Assembly (NCBI GenBank): GCA_020846135.1
Contig: JADLEK010000041.1
Span: 34,749-98,748, forward strand
Reading direction: 5' to 3'
DNA: 64,000 bases
DNA from: Gammaproteobacteria bacterium
GTDB taxonomy: Bacteria > Pseudomonadota > Gammaproteobacteria > Competibacterales > Competibacteraceae
This document shows, piece after piece, positions 36,330 through 44,029 of this stretch (position 1 is its first letter; every line of letters starts with the position of its first letter). Position numbers and translations under genes: made by a program. The notes under the pieces are model-generated. The model saw nothing but the letters and a program-made list of their open reading frames with translations, did not search any database and was not told the origin of the DNA.

Positions 36330-37526
36330 ATGAAATACCAGTACAGCGCATTCAATGCCCAGAGCAAGTCGGTTGCAGGGACGGTGCAGGCCGATCATGA
36401 GCGGGCCGCGATCCGCCAGTTGCAACGGCAGGGTCTGACCGTGGTCGAACTGCGCCAGGCGACCATGCCGGTGCGGGCCGGCAGCCAGCGGCCGCCCGGT
36501 TCCCAGGAGCTGCAAATGGCGCTGCACCAGTTGATCACTCTGCTGGAATCGGGCGTTACCCTCAACGAAGCCATCACCTCGCTGGCTGAAACCCAGCCCC
36601 ACCCGTTCATGGCCCGCGCCTTTACCGGCATGGCGACCCAATTGCAGCGCGGCGCAGGGTTCGCCGCCGCCCTGTGCCAGAGCGGCTTGCCGCTGCCCGG
36701 CTATTTTCAGCAACTGGCCGAGGCCGGCGAACTGACCGGCCATCTGGCCGAGGCGCTGCGCGGCGGGCTGAGCCAGTATCAGTATGAACAAACCATTGCG
36801 GCGGAATTTCGCAACGCCCTGATCTACCCCACCATCCTGATCGTGTCCGGCATCGCCGCGGTACTGCTGATCTTTATCCTGGTGGTGCCCAAATTCTCCT
36901 CCCTGCTGACCAAGACCAAGGCGACTGTGCCGCTACTGTCGGAGTGGGTGCTGGGCCTGGGCATGTTCGTCAATCAGCATCTGGTCGGGTTCACCTTGAC
37001 CGGGATCGCGCTGGGGCTGATCGTGGCGACGACCGCCGCTCGACCCGCCGCCCGGCAATGGGCGCTGGACGCCGCCAGCCGCGCCCCGTTGATCGGCAGT
37101 TGGTTGCGTCAGGCCGAAATCGGGCGCTGGGCGGCGCTGCTGGGTACACTGCTGACCAACCGGGTTGAGCTGATGCGGGCGCTGGAATTAAGCGGAAGGG
37201 GAACCCGGCTGAGCCAGTTCCGCTCCGGGTTGCAGCAGGTCGGTGCGGCGGTGCGGCGCGGAGTGCATCTATCGCAGGCGCTGGCGGATCATGTCGCCTT
37301 CGACGCCACCAGTTGCAACCTGATTCGGGTCGGCGAGCGCAGCGGCGAATTGCCGCGGATGTTGCAATCCCTGGCCGTTCTCTACACCGAAAATGGCCGG
37401 CAACGGCTGAAACGATTTTTGCTGTTGCTGGAACCCGCGGCGATTTTGCTCATCGGAGGCGTAATCGGCTTGATCATGACCGGGATTATTCTGGCCATCG
37501 TGACGGTCAATGACATCAAGATTTGA
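36330..37526 (+). CDS. gspF: Type II secretion inner-membrane protein GspF
   Basis: 398 residues, the polytopic platform protein around which GspE works. Two GspF domains are visible: the first with LHQLITLLESGVTLNEAITSL, the second with WAALLGTLLTNRVELMRALEL. Three membrane spans lie at about 162-188, 215-237 and 365-392. The start MKYQYSAFNAQSKSVAGTV is the family's usual N-terminus. It follows gspE by 33 bases. Confidence 0.96.
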   Translation: MKYQYSAFNAQSKSVAGTVQADHERAAIRQLQRQGLTVVELRQATMPVRAGSQRPPGSQELQMALHQLITLLESGVTLNEAITSLAETQPHPFMARAFTGMATQLQRGAGFAAALCQSGLPLPGYFQQLAEAGELTGHLAEALRGGLSQYQYEQTIAAEFRNALIYPTILIVSGIAAVLLIFILVVPKFSSLLTKTKATVPLLSEWVLGLGMFVNQHLVGFTLTGIALGLIVATTAARPAARQWALDAASRAPLIGSWLRQAEIGRWAALLGTLLTNRVELMRALELSGRGTRLSQFRSGLQQVGAAVRRGVHLSQALADHVAFDATSCNLIRVGERSGELPRMLQSLAVLYTENGRQRLKRFLLLLEPAAILLIGGVIGLIMTGIILAIVTVNDIKI

Positions 37527-37574
37527 AAGCCACCGGATTTGAACGAACATCATGGCAAACGAGGATCAACGCTG

Positions 37575-38012
37575 ATGGGTCAACAACGAAACCTGCGCGG
37601 TTTTACCCTGCTGGAAATGCTGGTGGTGCTGGTCATCATCGGTCTGCTGGCGGGACTGGTCGGGCCGCGCCTGTTTGGCAAGGTCGACGAGTCCAAAGTC
37701 AAGACCACCCAAACCCAGATCAAGATGCTGCGCGGCGCGCTGGAAGCGATGCGGCTGGACACCGGGCGCTTTCCCACCCCGCAGGAAGGCTTGGCCACGT
37801 TGTACTCTCCACCCGGCGACGAGAAATTGAAAACCCGCTGGAAGGGGCCTTATCTGGACGAGCGGGTGCCGCTGGATGCGTGGGGCAATCCTTATCAATA
37901 CGGCTTTCCCGGTCCCGAAGGCCAGCCGTTCGCGCTGTATTCGCTGGGCGGTGACGGGCAGCCCGGCGGCGAGGGTTACGATGCCGACCTTGGCTATCTG
38001 CCGCCGCGCTGA
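37575..38012 (+). CDS. gspG: Major pseudopilin GspG
   Basis: 145 residues from the ATG at 37575, which has GAGG upstream; an earlier in-frame start at 37539 is unlikely. Short leader MGQQRNLRG is cleaved before FTLLEMLVVLVIIGLLAGL (Glu5 present). The mature protein shows the GspG pattern: GALEAMRLDTGRFPT, then GPYLDERVPLDAWGNPY and LGGDGQPGGEG. The latter forms the calcium-binding loop. It builds the pseudopilus shaft. Its 3' end overlaps the gspH start by 32 bases. Confidence 0.96.
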   Translation: MGQQRNLRGFTLLEMLVVLVIIGLLAGLVGPRLFGKVDESKVKTTQTQIKMLRGALEAMRLDTGRFPTPQEGLATLYSPPGDEKLKTRWKGPYLDERVPLDAWGNPYQYGFPGPEGQPFALYSLGGDGQPGGEGYDADLGYLPPR

Positions 38013-38400
38013 TCCGGGCCGGGGCTTTACCCTGCTGGAGCTGCTGATCGTGCTGGCGCTGTTTGGCCTGCTGACGGCGCTGACGGTTCCCCGCTTCGTC
38101 GCACTCTATGACAGCCTGAACGCTGCCCACCAGCGTGATGAGGCGTTGCGCCAGATTGCCGGTTTGGGTTATCGGGCGTTTCAGAAAGGGCAGGAGCTGG
38201 CTGTCGGCGATCCAGCGGTGGGCGCCGCACCGCAGCAGTGGTCCCTGCCGGACGGCTGGTCGATCCAGGCCAAGCCGCCGATCCGCTATTACCGCAACGG
38301 CGCCTGCTCGGGTGGAATACTCGAAGTGACGTCTCCCCAGGGCGTGGAGCGGTTGGTCCTGGTCCCGCCGTTATGTCGACCGCAGGTCAGCGCCGGTTGA
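37981..38400 (+). CDS. gspH: Minor pseudopilin GspH
   Basis: 139 residues from the ATG at 37981, inside the gspG end and with GCGAGGG upstream. Leader MPTLAICRRADPGRG precedes the prepilin site FTLLELLIVLALFGLLTAL. The C-terminal half is short and little conserved, as is usual in GspH. Part of the pseudopilus tip or an adaptor between shaft and tip. It overlaps gspI by 28 bases. Confidence 0.88.
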   Translation: MPTLAICRRADPGRGFTLLELLIVLALFGLLTALTVPRFVALYDSLNAAHQRDEALRQIAGLGYRAFQKGQELAVGDPAVGAAPQQWSLPDGWSIQAKPPIRYYRNGACSGGILEVTSPQGVERLVLVPPLCRPQVSAG

Positions 38401-38813
38401 AACGCCACAACGCCGGTTTCTCGCTGCTGGAGGCGATTGTGGCGCTGGCGCTGGTGGCCAGCGTTGGCATGACCCTGCTGAGCTGGTTGAATAACAGTCT
38501 GTTGGGACTGCGCCGGGCGCAGGCGGTCAGCGACATCCAGGCGGCGCGACGCAACGCCCTGGCCTATCTGGAGACGGTCAATCCGATGGCGACCCCGCAA
38601 GGCGAGGCGGAACTGGGCGGCTGGCGACTGCGCTGGCAGGCGCGTGAAGTGGAGCCAACCCGCGATGGCGTCGATCATCCGATAGGCATCAGCCTGTATC
38701 TCATGGGGTTATACGATACCCGGATTTGGCTGGAGCGCGGGCCGGATGAAACCGACGAATTCGTGTTGCGCCAGGTCGGCTACCGGCAAGTCCGCGAACC
38801 GTCGCTGGACTAG
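38373..38813 (+). CDS. gspI: Minor pseudopilin GspI
   Basis: 146 residues from the ATG at 38373. Leader MSTAGQRRLKRHNAG precedes the cleavage site FSLLEAIVALALVASVGMTL. The following helix (RRAQAVSDIQAARRNALAYLE) and the WRLRWQAREVEP strand fit GspI. It forms the pseudopilus tip complex with GspJ and GspK. It is 12 bases upstream of gspJ. Confidence 0.88.
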   Translation: MSTAGQRRLKRHNAGFSLLEAIVALALVASVGMTLLSWLNNSLLGLRRAQAVSDIQAARRNALAYLETVNPMATPQGEAELGGWRLRWQAREVEPTRDGVDHPIGISLYLMGLYDTRIWLERGPDETDEFVLRQVGYRQVREPSLD

Positions 38814-38824
38814 ACGCCCTGACC

Positions 38825-39517
38825 ATGGTGGCAAACCCTCACCCCCAACCCCTCTCCCACCGGGAGAGGGGAGTTTTTAGGCCGTTTCTTACCGCCGGTT
38901 TTACCCTGCTGGAAATGCTGGTCACTCTGGTGATTGTCAGTCTGCTGATGGCGCTGTTGATGCAAACCCTGCTGTATGCCCTGCAATTGCGCACCCGAAT
39001 TCTGGAGCAGCAATGGCGACAGCAGGCCGTGGTCCTGCAAGAGTACTGGTTTCGCAGCAGCAGCGCCGCGCTGGCCCCTGGCAAGAAAGATCAGCCCGAG
39101 AGGGTATTCGCCGGCGATCGCAGCGGTTTCCGCGGCCTGAGCCTGGCGCCGTTGCTGGGCGATCTGGGGATACCGATCCGGATCGAGTGGCGGCTGGAAA
39201 CCGATGCGGCAGGAGTGACCTTGCGTTACCGGCAGGGCGAAGATGAACAGGGCTGGGTCATCGCTCAGTGGGAGGGGACTGAGGCTGGATTCCGTTACCG
39301 CGATGACACCGGGCAATGGAGCGAACGCTGGCCGCCGGCGGGGTTGGCGGTTTCGATGACTGAACCCGGCGTTCCGCAACTGCCTACCGCTATCCGGCTG
39401 GACGTCACCGGCAACGAAGCGCCGCTGTTGTGGTTATCGGTCATCGCTGGCCGGCGGGACCCGAAAATGGATATGCAGGAATGGCTGTTAACACCCGATC
39501 TGCCCTCCGATCTGTAA
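38825..39517 (+). CDS. gspJ: Minor pseudopilin GspJ with repeat-derived leader
   Basis: 230 residues. The prepilin site is FTLLEMLVTLVIVSLLMALL, preceded by a 25-residue leader (MVANPHPQPLSHRERGVFRP then FLTAG). Residues 5-16 of the leader are encoded by a palindromic repeat (38836-38873) found several times between genes in this window. The leader is therefore longer than usual and recently acquired, but it is still followed by Gly before Phe, so prepilin peptidase could cut it. The mature part (LQTLLYALQLRTRILEQQWRQ, ... GLSLAPLLGDLGIPI) fits GspJ. No stronger start exists downstream of the repeat before the membrane segment. Confidence 0.85.
   Translation: MVANPHPQPLSHRERGVFRPFLTAGFTLLEMLVTLVIVSLLMALLMQTLLYALQLRTRILEQQWRQQAVVLQEYWFRSSSAALAPGKKDQPERVFAGDRSGFRGLSLAPLLGDLGIPIRIEWRLETDAAGVTLRYRQGEDEQGWVIAQWEGTEAGFRYRDDTGQWSERWPPAGLAVSMTEPGVPQLPTAIRLDVTGNEAPLLWLSVIAGRRDPKMDMQEWLLTPDLPSDL
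38836..38873. repeat. Coding palindromic repeat (family B) in gspJ
   Basis: CTCTCCC/GGGAGAG stem with CCCTCACCCCCAACC on the left, the same unit as intergenic copies at 42674-42717 and 42737-42777. Here it is translated as NPHPQPLSHRERG. Confidence 0.85.
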
Positions 39518-40557
39518 GCCGGCAACGTGGCTTTATCCTGGTCGCGACCCTGTGGCTGCTGGCCCTGCTTACGGTCGCCGCCTCCTATCTGGCTTACTGG
39601 ACCACCGAGGCCGTGGATAACGCCTGGCGGGAGCAGCAAGCCTGGCGAGCCGAACTGGAGATGCGCAGCACCGAGGCGGCGTTTCTCTACCTGTTTAGCA
39701 CTCGGCGGCTGAATGTTGCGGGTCTGACCTTGGAACCACCGGATCTAACGTCGCTGACCGTCGATGACTTTGATAATCCTAGCTTCCTGTTACCGACTGG
39801 CAATGAACTGACACTGGACGATCGGCGCTACCAAGGCTTAGGCCATGCCGCGTTTACCGCGCAGGATGAAAGCGGACTGGTCACCCTGACTCACCCGGAC
39901 CGGACTCAATTGGGGCGGCTATTAGGCCTGATCGGGGTCTCGGCGGCGCAACGCGATCCGCTGTTTGATAAGCTGCAGGATTACAGTGACTCCGATGATC
40001 TGACCCGGCTGAACGGCGGCGAAGCGCGGCAATACCAGGAAAGTGATTTGCCGGCTCCGCCCAATCGGGAACTGCTGACCTCCTGGGAAGCGCACGCCAT
40101 CCTGGACTGGTCAGGTTATGAGGACTTGTGGCGAAATCAGCGCCTGCCACGCCTGACCACCATCCTGTATACCGGATTGCCTAATCCCAACACTGCGCCG
40201 TTGCTTAACCTGCAAACGATTCCGGGCGTCGACGCTGAAACCGCACGCCGGATCGTGGCGGGGCGTCCCTATCTAAGCTACTACGCACTCAACATCGCGA
40301 TTGGCGTACCGCTGCCGGTGGATGACCTTCGTTTCCTGGCCTCGGTCTACATCCGCCTGACCCTGAGTCATCCGGACTGGCCGGGGCGACGGGAAATCCG
40401 GCTGCGGGCGACGCCCCAAAGCACCTCCCGACCCTGGTTGATTGATTATGTTCTCGACTTTCCTGCCGACGATGATCCAACGGCTTCGCCTCCCACCCCG
40501 GTGGCAAGCCCTGTTTTTGCCGAAGCGCCTGCTGCGCCGCCAGAACGAACTCGATGA
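39481..40557 (+). CDS. gspK: Pseudopilin GspK
   Basis: 358 residues from the ATG at 39481, with AGGA just upstream and overlapping the gspJ end by 37 bases. Leader MAVNTRSALRSVSRQRG precedes FILVATLWLLALLTVAASYL, which lacks Glu5 as GspK proteins do. The large periplasmic domain contains helix-hairpin-helix-like sequence (LLNLQTIPGVDAETARRIVAGRP) characteristic of GspK. It caps the pseudopilus tip. It overlaps gspL by about 110 bases. Confidence 0.9.
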   Translation: MAVNTRSALRSVSRQRGFILVATLWLLALLTVAASYLAYWTTEAVDNAWREQQAWRAELEMRSTEAAFLYLFSTRRLNVAGLTLEPPDLTSLTVDDFDNPSFLLPTGNELTLDDRRYQGLGHAAFTAQDESGLVTLTHPDRTQLGRLLGLIGVSAAQRDPLFDKLQDYSDSDDLTRLNGGEARQYQESDLPAPPNRELLTSWEAHAILDWSGYEDLWRNQRLPRLTTILYTGLPNPNTAPLLNLQTIPGVDAETARRIVAGRPYLSYYALNIAIGVPLPVDDLRFLASVYIRLTLSHPDWPGRREIRLRATPQSTSRPWLIDYVLDFPADDDPTASPPTPVASPVFAEAPAAPPERTR

Positions 40558-41560
40558 AGCCGGCGGCGGCTATGGCGGGCGCGAGTGGGTACTGGCGCGG
40601 AGCCTGTGCCGGTTCCGCCGCTTTGATCTGGGGACGGTCCCGACGCGGGACCGCGCCGGCGCTCTGCGTCTGAAAATCCGTCAGTGGACTCCCTTTCCAA
40701 GCAGTGGCGACTATGTGGTCTGGCGCGGCGATCAGGCGCTGGTTTGGCTGTGGGACGCTGCCGGCCAGCAGCAGGCGCTGGCTGAAGCCGGTATCCGCAG
40801 TGCGCGGATCCTGCCGGAAACCGTGTTGCATCCGCTCCCAGCGAGTGATGGACCACGGCTGATCCAGAGTCTGGAAGGGGTCGAGGGGCAGCACTGGCAA
40901 GGCGGGCAACTGCTGGCCAGCCACTGGTGGCCGGACGCGCCGACGACGGCGGCCTGGCGGCATTTCCAGCGCAGCAATGGGGGGATTGTGCTGGCTGAAC
41001 CGCCGGAGGTTGAGCCGGTTACCTTGCTGGCGCGGCCCTGGGGACGGCCATCGCGATTTGCCGGCTGGCTGGGACTGGATGCTCGCCAGCAGCAATGGGG
41101 CTTGATCGCTGTGGCGCTGGTCTGGTGGGCGCTGGTCTGCTGGCAGTTGGCCGTCGGCTGGCAATGGCGACAGGCGAACGAAGCGCTGGCCGCGCAACTG
41201 GACGCGGAGCAGGCAAAGGTCGAGCCAGTGTTGAAACTGCGCGAGCAGGCGCTGGCCGAACGGGAGGCAGCGCTAACCTTGTTGCAGTTGCTGCAATATC
41301 CCCGGCAGTTGGAACTCTGGGCGGCCCTGGCCGAGAAGCTGCCACGCGGTTCGCCGAAGCTGATCGAATGGCGTTATGCGGTCGACAAACTGGAGATTCT
41401 GGTCAACGATCCGGAAGCCGATCCGCGCGAATATGTCTCCACTTTGCAGACCGCGCCGGAATTTGCCGAGGTCAGCGCCGAGGCCGGACGGGAGCCGGGG
41501 CAGTTCCGGGTGCGACTGCAACTGAAGTCTCGGGAAACAGCCGCTGAAACAAAGGAGTAG
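40448..41560 (+). CDS. gspL: Type II secretion assembly protein GspL
   Basis: 370 residues from the ATG at 40448 (another ATG at 40472 is possible). The cytoplasmic N-terminal part is actin-like and poorly conserved. There is one membrane span at about 218-240 (WGLIAVALVWWALVCWQLAV), and a periplasmic coiled coil plus ferredoxin-like domain to the end. It links GspE to the inner-membrane platform. The identification rests on topology and operon position more than on sequence motifs. The long overlap with gspK is unusual. Confidence 0.75.
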   Translation: MFSTFLPTMIQRLRLPPRWQALFLPKRLLRRQNELDEAGGGYGGREWVLARSLCRFRRFDLGTVPTRDRAGALRLKIRQWTPFPSSGDYVVWRGDQALVWLWDAAGQQQALAEAGIRSARILPETVLHPLPASDGPRLIQSLEGVEGQHWQGGQLLASHWWPDAPTTAAWRHFQRSNGGIVLAEPPEVEPVTLLARPWGRPSRFAGWLGLDARQQQWGLIAVALVWWALVCWQLAVGWQWRQANEALAAQLDAEQAKVEPVLKLREQALAEREAALTLLQLLQYPRQLELWAALAEKLPRGSPKLIEWRYAVDKLEILVNDPEADPREYVSTLQTAPEFAEVSAEAGREPGQFRVRLQLKSRETAAETKE

Positions 41561-41566
41561 TAGCCG

Positions 41567-42139
41567 ATGGCAATAGCAACAGGCTGGTGGGAACCCGCAA
41601 TAGACGAGTGGCGGCGGAATCTGCGGCTGCGGCTGGGGGTGCTGGCGCTGGTGGTGATTTTGGCCGGTTATGGGCTATTGGCGCTCGCCGATCAGCTCAA
41701 GCCTTTACGCGCCGAACATCAACGGCTGCGCCAGCAGTTGGTCAATGTGCGGAACCTGGCGGAACAACGATTCTGGGAAGATCGGCTCACTGCGGCCCGC
41801 GCCCTGCGGGTGCAAATGGAAAGTCGATTGTGGCGGGCAGACAGCCGGGGCTTGGCCAACGCCGATGTACAGAACTGGATCAACGCTCAACTGAAGACAG
41901 CGCAGATCACGCCGACCCGGGTACAGGTCGAGCCGGCGCGGGAATTGACCGATCATCCTGGCCTGTGGGAAGTGACGGCTCGACTGGATGCGCCGCTGGC
42001 TTTGGAAAATCTGCGCGAGTTGCTGCGGCTGATTGAGGGCGATAGCCGGCTGACGGTGGTGGAGCGGCTGGAAGCGCTGCCTGGCAATCCACCCCGGTTT
42101 TTGCTGGGAATGAAAGCCTACTTTCAGGATTTGCCATGA
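41567..42139 (+). CDS. gspM: Type II secretion protein GspM
   Basis: 190 residues: a short cytoplasmic N-terminus, one span (about 20-43, LRLGVLALVVILAGYGLLAL), then a periplasmic helix and a small ferredoxin-like fold (TPTRVQVEPARELTDHPGLWEV ... LRELLRLIEGDSRLTVVERL). Topology, size and position immediately after gspL fit GspM, GspL's partner. The six-base gap to gspL and ATGA overlap with the next gene indicate coupled translation. Confidence 0.8.
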   Translation: MAIATGWWEPAIDEWRRNLRLRLGVLALVVILAGYGLLALADQLKPLRAEHQRLRQQLVNVRNLAEQRFWEDRLTAARALRVQMESRLWRADSRGLANADVQNWINAQLKTAQITPTRVQVEPARELTDHPGLWEVTARLDAPLALENLRELLRLIEGDSRLTVVERLEALPGNPPRFLLGMKAYFQDLP

Positions 42140-42627
42140 ATCGGCGCGACCGGTTGGTGGCGATCGGATGCTTTTTGACGCTGCCAGTGCTGGCCTTCTG
42201 GTTGGCGCCGGAACCGCCGGCGGCAAGCCCCACTGGGGCGGTCGCCGAAACGCCGTGGACTTTGCCGGACTTGCCATCGGCAGAGTCATTGCAGGCCGCT
42301 TATGAGCGGCTGAAAGCGCGGCGAGCGGCAGCGATAGCCAAGCGCGGCGACGGCAGTTCGGATAGCGCCGATGCGTCCGCCCAGGCGCTGGCCGAAGGAA
42401 ACTGGCGATTGCGCGGGGTTGTGCAGGCGGATGGCGTGCGCTATGCGGTGATCGAGACGGCGGCGGGCAAAACTCAGCGGTTTCGCGAGGGGGCGTGGTT
42501 ACCCAAGGGCGAGAAGCTGTTAGCGGTGCGGCGGGATTCCATCGAGATTCGTGATCGGGATGCGATGGAAATCCGGGTGCTGTACCAGGCGAAGGCTGAG
42601 CCGCCGGTTGAACAAAATCAGCGCTGA
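42136..42627 (+). CDS. gspN: GspN/XpsN-like (GspC homology-region) T2SS protein
   Basis: 163 residues: an N-terminal anchor (residues 8-24, VAIGCFLTLPVLAFWLA), an Ala/Pro-rich linker, and a C-terminal beta domain (NWRLRGVVQADGVRYAVIET ... GEKLLAVRRDSIEIRD) resembling the homology region of GspC/PilP that docks on the secretin. In Xanthomonas the corresponding small gene between xpsM and xpsD is XpsN. No full-length gspC is present, so this protein probably bridges the GspL/M platform and GspD (inference). Confidence 0.7.
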   Translation: MNRRDRLVAIGCFLTLPVLAFWLAPEPPAASPTGAVAETPWTLPDLPSAESLQAAYERLKARRAAAIAKRGDGSSDSADASAQALAEGNWRLRGVVQADGVRYAVIETAAGKTQRFREGAWLPKGEKLLAVRRDSIEIRDRDAMEIRVLYQAKAEPPVEQNQR

Positions 42628-42673
42628 TACCGAATCCCGAAGCGCATATCGTTTCCTAATAGTAAGCGTTCAG

Positions 42674-42777
42674 TCCCCTCTCCCCCTGCCAAGGGGGAGA
42701 GGGTTAGGGTGAGGGGGTAGGTCGTTGAATCCACGACCCTCACCCCCAACCCCTCTCCCGCAAGCGGGCGAGGGGAG
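42674..42777. repeat. Two inverted copies of palindromic repeat family B
   Basis: Copy 1 (42674-42717) and copy 2 (42737-42777) are in opposite orientation around a 19-base spacer, and each has its own hairpin. Together they form a much larger potential hairpin downstream of gspN. They could attenuate transcription between gspN and the uma2-iscB insertion. The rest of 42628-42926 matches the region before the second uma2 copy from about 42845 on. Confidence 0.75.
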
Positions 42778-42926
42778 TTAATGGTTAAACCGATAGATTT
42801 TGTCTTTATTCGCCGTATGCGGGAATAACGGAACCCGGGAACCCCGAATGCAAAAACCACCGGCAACAGGTATGAGTCTGTTTTTAATGCTATGTTTGTT
42901 CTTTGGCGACTCATGGAGAGATGACG

Positions 42927-43739
42927 ATGAATCCCCTGTCCTATTACGACCCGAATGATCCTTATCCCGAGAGCGATGGCCTACCGATGGCGGAGAATAC
43001 CGAACAGTACGATTGGCTGGTCAAGATCAAGGAAAATCTGGAAATTCTGTTTGCGGACCGTGAGGATGTGTTTATCGCCGGGGATCTGCTGTGGTATCCG
43101 GTGCCGGATCGGGCGATTTCCGGGCCGGTGGCCCCGGACGTGATGGTCGCGTTCGGCAGGCCCAAGGGGCGGCGCGGCGCTTATCGGCAGTGGGAAGAAG
43201 GCGGGATCCCGCCGCAGGTGGTGTTTGAGGTGTTATCGCCGTCCAACAGCCGGATAGAGATGGCCGACAAGTTGCGCTTCTACGATCAGTATGGCGTGGA
43301 GGAGTACTACCTTTATGATCCGAAACAGCATCATCTCGAGATCTACCAGCAGCAACACAGCCGCTTGAAGCGGGTCCGGCATCTGAACGGCTGGATCAGT
43401 CCCCGCCTGGGCGTCCGTCTGGTGCTGACCCCGGTCACGCTGGAGATCTATCATCCGAACGGTCAACCCTTCCTGAGTTCGATAGAACTGGCCCGGTTAA
43501 AGAACGCCGCCCAAGATCACGCCGAACAGGAAGCCGCTCGCGCTGAACAGGCGGAGGCTCGTGCCGCACAGGAAGCCGCTCGCGCTGAACAGGCGGACGC
43601 TCGCGCTGAACAGGCGGACGCTCGTGCCGCACAGGAAGCCGCTCGTGCTGAACAGGCGGACGCTCGCGCTGAACGCCTGGCGGAGCGCCTCCGCGCACTG
43701 GGGATCGACCCGAACGACGTTTCCGGGATTCGCGATTGA
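42927..43739 (+). CDS. Uma2 family endonuclease-like protein, long-tail copy
   Basis: 270 residues from the ATG at 42927, which has GGAGAG six bases upstream. Uma2 (DUF820) proteins have a PD-(D/E)XK nuclease fold. Candidate catalytic residues are seen in PDVMVAFGRPKG, VVFEVLSPSN and the Lys of MADKLRFYDQYG, with EEYYLYDP after. Their biological role is not settled; they are often numerous and mobile. The last 70 residues are seven-residue Ala/Glu/Arg repeats (AARAEQA, DARAEQA, DARAAQE), a coiled coil absent from the second copy. The IscB element starts within a few bases after its stop. Confidence 0.8.
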   Translation: MNPLSYYDPNDPYPESDGLPMAENTEQYDWLVKIKENLEILFADREDVFIAGDLLWYPVPDRAISGPVAPDVMVAFGRPKGRRGAYRQWEEGGIPPQVVFEVLSPSNSRIEMADKLRFYDQYGVEEYYLYDPKQHHLEIYQQQHSRLKRVRHLNGWISPRLGVRLVLTPVTLEIYHPNGQPFLSSIELARLKNAAQDHAEQEAARAEQAEARAAQEAARAEQADARAEQADARAAQEAARAEQADARAERLAERLRALGIDPNDVSGIRD

Positions 43740-43744
43740 GAGGC

Positions 43745-44025
43745 CGGGTCAACTACCCCGCCCTGAAGGGCGAGGCTTGTGGTGGATAAAACGACAAGTC
43801 TGGGTTGACCAGCCCAAGCCGTAACCAACCGGCTCTGTTGTGTACAGGTTCAAGACTCACCTTGGGGCGCTTCCTCAACTCCAAGCTCTGAAAGTCCTGG
43901 TTGCAGACACGCGACAGGGTAAGCACGAAACGGATCGGGACGCGATGCCGGTACACAACATGGGCGAGGGGAGCGAGCCGTAAGGCTCCGTCACCAGGCG
44001 CGTAAGCGCATTGTTGGAGAGAAGC
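43745..44025 (+). ncRNA. Omega RNA (HEARO-type) for IscB
   Basis: A 285-base non-coding stretch directly upstream of iscB with the expected architecture. It has a 5' hairpin at 43759-43772, a 9-bp long-range stem GTTGTGTAC (43837-43845) with GTACACAAC (43951-43959), and hairpins with GTAA loops: AGCC-GTAA-GGCT (about 43976-43987) and GCGC-GTAA-GCGC (about 43998-44009). In characterised IscB systems the omega RNA carries its guide at the 5' end, taken from flanking DNA. Here the guide would fall in about 43728-43755, overlapping the uma2 end. Exact ends are inferred. Confidence 0.75.
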
Positions 44026-44029
44026 AAAG

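Noticed and set aside
35412..36791. 459-residue open frame on the minus strand
   Set aside because: Antisense to gspE and gspF, which are certain.
43500..43680. Short tandem repeats as a possible CRISPR or regulatory array
   Set aside because: They are 21-base coding repeats giving heptads at the end of a Uma2 protein.
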